A stretch of DNA of 6,279 bases from Acidobacteriota bacterium. Lineage in GTDB: Bacteria; Acidobacteriota; UBA890. Numbering within the stretch: position 1 is the first letter of the stretch; the number at the start of each line of letters is the position of its first letter. Shown piece after piece: positions 3,573-6,279 of this stretch. The position numbers and the translations under genes were made by a program. The notes beneath the pieces were generated by a model. That model made no database searches and had not been told where the DNA came from. It saw nothing but the letters and a program-made list of their open reading frames with translations. The stretch is taken from assembly GCA_030609765.1 (NCBI GenBank), contig JAUWTE010000196.1, positions 1 to 6,279 of the forward strand, given 5' to 3'.

Positions 3573-6279
3573 CGACGCGAGCCAAGGCCCGATTGCCCGG
3601 AGCACACCGACCCACCTGGGGAAGCCGGCCCGCCGGAGCACGCAGGCCACCCCGCTTGCCCGAGCTCCTCCTGCACCTGACAGTCCGAGACGCCGCCAGA
3701 CGCGAGGGCCTCCTCGGGGACCTTCAGGAGGAGTATGAAATCAGGCGCGACAGCACTCCACGCGGCGCGGCGCGCTGGTACTTGAGCTCATCCCTGCGCT
3801 TGAGCTCCCGTTACGCCTGGGACCGTCTGCGTGGCGACTCGAAACCCAACAAGTCTCCCAAGCTCAATCCGGCTTCCCGCCGTGGAGATCCAATCATGTT
3901 GCAGATACTTCAGGACCTGCGCTTCGCCCTCAGGACGCTGGTCAAATCACCGGGCTTTACCGCCGTGGCGATTCTCACTCTCGCCATCGGCATCGGCGCC
4001 AACACGGCCATGTTCAGCACCCTGAACGCCGTGCTGTTGCAGCCGCTCCCGTTCGACGAGCCGGATCGGCTGGTCCTCGCGAAGACGACGTTCAGCGGCA
4101 ACGAGAACTGGACCTCGTCGGGCCCCGATTTCGTCGACTTTCGCGATCAGAACGACGTCTTGGAATCGTTCTCGGCGATGTCGGGCTTCCCCTTCACCGT
4201 TACGGTGACAGGACGCGAGGAGCCGGACCGCATCGAGACCCAGTGGGTCTCTTGGGATTTCTTCCGCACTCTGCGAATCGATCCGTTCATGGGCAGGCAC
4301 TTCAGCCCGGACGAAGAGACTCTCGACGCTCCCGATGTGGCGATCATCAGTTACTCGTACTGGCAGACCAGGTTCGGCTCAGACCCGGAGGTGATCGGCA
4401 GCACACTGATCCTCGATAGCACGCCTCACACCGTCGTCGGCGTGCTGCCCGCCGGTTTTCAGATCTTCTTCCCGATCGATGCGTATCGCACATTCAGACC
4501 CGGCGGGAACTTCGCAGGCGGTCGGCAATATCACAACTGGGTTCCGATCGGCAGACTCCAGTCGGAGATGACGCTCCGGCAAGCTCAAAACCAGTTCGAC
4601 ATCATCGCCGCGAATCTCGAGGCCGCATATCCCGACACCAACGAAAACAAGGGCATGTTGTTGCAGGGCCTTCAGGAAGGCATGGTGCGGGACTACCGCG
4701 GCAGCTTATGGATGCTGATGGGAGCCGTGGGCCTTGTTCTGCTGATTGCCTGCGGCAATGTCGCCAACCTGTTGCTGGCCAAAGGCACGAGCCGTCAATC
4801 GGAACTGGCGGTGCGTTCGGCAATGGGCGCGGGACGGCCGCGTCTGGTGCGGCAGCTACTCACGGAGAGCGTGGTCATTGCGCTTCTCGCCGGGGTCCTC
4901 GGCGTCACCCTGGCACTCTGGTTGCAGTATCTGATTTTGCAGGCCATGCCTCTGGATGCATTGGGAATCTCGGAGCTCGGTTTGAGCACTCCGACTCTGC
5001 TGTTCGCGTTGGGGGCATCAGTGTTGACCAGCCTTGTTTTCGGAGCAATACCGGCCATTCGCATCGCCCCGAAGAACCTCGCCGATCAGCTCAAGACGGG
5101 ATCACGCAGTGGTGACCTGCGCAGCGGCATGCGCCTCCGCAGTGGTCTGGTCGTCTTGCAGGTGGCTCTCTCCGTGGTGCTCCTGATCGGATCGGGTCTC
5201 CTGATCCGCAGCTTCGCCACCTTGGTCGCCCAGGATCCCGGCTTCGATACCCGCAACCTGCTCACCACCGAGATCCGTTTGCCTGCCGAGGAGTACCCCG
5301 CCGAGCAACGACCGCTGTTTTTCAATCAGCTCGCGGGCAACCTCCGAAGCCTCCCCGGCGTGACCGGCGTTGGATTGATCAGCCAACTTCCCATTCGCGA
5401 CCCGGGTAATAACATCTATGTTTACGATCCCCGCAAGCCCCGGGTTAGCCCTGCCGACATGCAGACATCCTTCGTGCGCACCATTCTGCCCGGCTACTTC
5501 GAGACCATGGGTATTCCTCTGCGGGCCGGCCGCGGCCTCGATAAGACCGACACGGCTGAGGCCCCGATGGCGATGGTCATCAACGAAACCATGGCCGCTT
5601 CACTCTTCCCCGACGAGAACCCGATTGGACTCGAAGTCGTGATCGATGCAGACGAGGCAGTGACATTTCAGGTGGTAGGCCTCGTCGGCGATGTCCGGAT
5701 GGGAACTCTCGCATCCGACCCGCGCTCGGCCATGTATCTGTCGTACTACGCCAATAGCAACAACAGAATGCGCATCGCCCTGCGTACCGAGGGTGATCCC
5801 GCAGTGCTCGCCCCGGCCGTGCGGGCCACCGTCAACCAACTCGATCCGAACATTCCCGTCACAGAGTTCGAGACGATGGAGTCGATCATCGCCAACTCCG
5901 ACACCGTGTCTTCGTCGCGGATGGTCACCAGCTCCCTGGGCCTGTTCGCCGGCGTGGCGCTGCTGCTGGCCACGGTCGGCATTTATGGTGTTCTCGCGCA
6001 CTACGTCAGCCAGCGCAGCCGCGAGATCGGCGTGCGTGTCGCACTCGGGGCGCAGGGAGTGAATGTCCTGAAGATGGTCCTCTGGCGCGGGCTGGCCCTG
6101 GTGGGGATCGGGCTGGTTCTCGGCATCGCCGGGGCGCTTGCCGGCGTTCGTTTCCTCGAGCAGCAGCTTTACGGAATCGGGCAAACTGACCCTCTGACTT
6201 TCGTGTCCGTGAGCGTATTCTTCATCCTCGTGGCCACGATCGCCTGCCTGCTGCCGGCCTGGCGCGCCACTCGGGTCGA
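3569..6279 (+). CDS. ADOP-family ABC permease with N-terminal permease-prefix domain (3' end outside window)
   Basis: The frame is open from the ATG at 3569 to the window end: 903 codons, with about 10 more expected by comparison with the paralogue ending at 493. Residues 1-109 form a soluble, basic prefix. Its core LPELLLH...REGLLGDLQEEYEIRR...ARWY (about 30-75) matches the 'permease prefix' domain seen beside PadR genes. From 110 the protein is a tandem MacB/FtsX permease: membrane segment 1 (131-157), periplasmic domain (about 160-378), segments 2-4 (381-404, 433-455, 476-497), then segment 5 (527-548), second periplasmic domain (about 550-785) and segments 6-8 (787-812, 838-862, 878-898). 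Both modules keep the ATPase-coupling motif (ELAVRSAMGA 412-421; EIGVRVALGA 819-828). ACGNVANLLLAK (394-405) is characteristic of ADOP. It sits in the inner membrane. No ATPase is encoded nearby and the substrate is unknown. It overlaps padR by four bases. Confidence 0.93.
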   Translation, partial: MTTRAKARLPGAHRPTWGSRPAGARRPPRLPELLLHLTVRDAARREGLLGDLQEEYEIRRDSTPRGAARWYLSSSLRLSSRYAWDRLRGDSKPNKSPKLNPASRRGDPIMLQILQDLRFALRTLVKSPGFTAVAILTLAIGIGANTAMFSTLNAVLLQPLPFDEPDRLVLAKTTFSGNENWTSSGPDFVDFRDQNDVLESFSAMSGFPFTVTVTGREEPDRIETQWVSWDFFRTLRIDPFMGRHFSPDEETLDAPDVAIISYSYWQTRFGSDPEVIGSTLILDSTPHTVVGVLPAGFQIFFPIDAYRTFRPGGNFAGGRQYHNWVPIGRLQSEMTLRQAQNQFDIIAANLEAAYPDTNENKGMLLQGLQEGMVRDYRGSLWMLMGAVGLVLLIACGNVANLLLAKGTSRQSELAVRSAMGAGRPRLVRQLLTESVVIALLAGVLGVTLALWLQYLILQAMPLDALGISELGLSTPTLLFALGASVLTSLVFGAIPAIRIAPKNLADQLKTGSRSGDLRSGMRLRSGLVVLQVALSVVLLIGSGLLIRSFATLVAQDPGFDTRNLLTTEIRLPAEEYPAEQRPLFFNQLAGNLRSLPGVTGVGLISQLPIRDPGNNIYVYDPRKPRVSPADMQTSFVRTILPGYFETMGIPLRAGRGLDKTDTAEAPMAMVINETMAASLFPDENPIGLEVVIDADEAVTFQVVGLVGDVRMGTLASDPRSAMYLSYYANSNNRMRIALRTEGDPAVLAPAVRATVNQLDPNIPVTEFETMESIIANSDTVSSSRMVTSSLGLFAGVALLLATVGIYGVLAHYVSQRSREIGVRVALGAQGVNVLKMVLWRGLALVGIGLVLGIAGALAGVRFLEQQLYGIGQTDPLTFVSVSVFFILVATIACLLPAWRATRV
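3884..3898 (+). promoter_or_regulatory. Possible internal translation start of the permease
   Basis: GGAG (3884-3887) lies 8 bases before an in-frame ATG at 3896. That ATG begins MLQILQDLRFALRTLVKSPG, which is how ADOP proteins without a prefix domain usually start. Initiation here would yield a permease lacking the 109-residue prefix. Whether it is used cannot be read from the sequence. Confidence 0.35.

Noticed and set aside
5600..6184. Minus-strand open frame of 194 codons inside the permease
   Set aside because: Antisense shadow of a strongly supported permease segment carrying the FtsX coupling motif and three membrane helices.

Overview
The window is GC-rich, gene-dense bacterial DNA. 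It carries two large ABC-type permeases of the duplicated FtsX/MacB kind (the ADOP family, 'acidobacterial duplicated orphan permease'). One of them has a PadR-family regulator directly upstream and an N-terminal 'permease prefix' domain. This combination, with a small Gram-negative outer-membrane beta-barrel protein, points to Acidobacteriota or a close relative with the same gene families. The assignment is an inference from gene families; no rRNA or other marker is present.

Layout. (1) 2-493 (+): the last 163 residues of one ADOP-type permease, whose start lies outside the window. (2) 494-683: a short gap with one stem-loop and no convincing promoter. (3) 684-1883 (+): a long-form alanyl-tRNA editing protein (AlaX-L type) with all four zinc ligands and a DHHA1 domain. 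(4) 1957-2000: a strong hairpin that can terminate transcription from both sides. (5) 2057-2713 (-): a secreted 218-residue beta-barrel outer-membrane protein, convergent with the editing gene. (6) 2714-3233: a 520-base divergent intergenic region rich in dyads, containing a near-perfect sigma-54 promoter pointing at padR. (7) 3234-3572 (+): padR, with a TTG start and a strong ribosome binding site. (8) 3569-6279 (+): a prefix-domain ADOP permease with 903 codons visible, open at the window end. Its ATG overlaps the padR stop (ATGA).

How the parts fit. padR and the permease form a translationally coupled two-gene operon. A sigma-54 promoter apparently drives it, and a small dyad at the predicted transcription start could be where PadR acts on its own operon. 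No ATP-binding subunit or membrane fusion protein is visible, as expected for 'orphan' permeases, although both FtsX modules keep the motif that normally contacts an ATPase. The editing protein is a stand-alone quality-control enzyme with no evident link to the permeases.

The most notable signal is the regulatory architecture at 2970-3234: a possible activator dyad, the sigma-54 -24/-12 element, a dyad at the start site and a 9-bp leader hairpin. Next is the fused prefix domain of the permease, which has a second well-placed internal start that would release an ordinary ADOP protein. I see no RNA genes, CRISPR arrays, insertion sequences or tRNAs.
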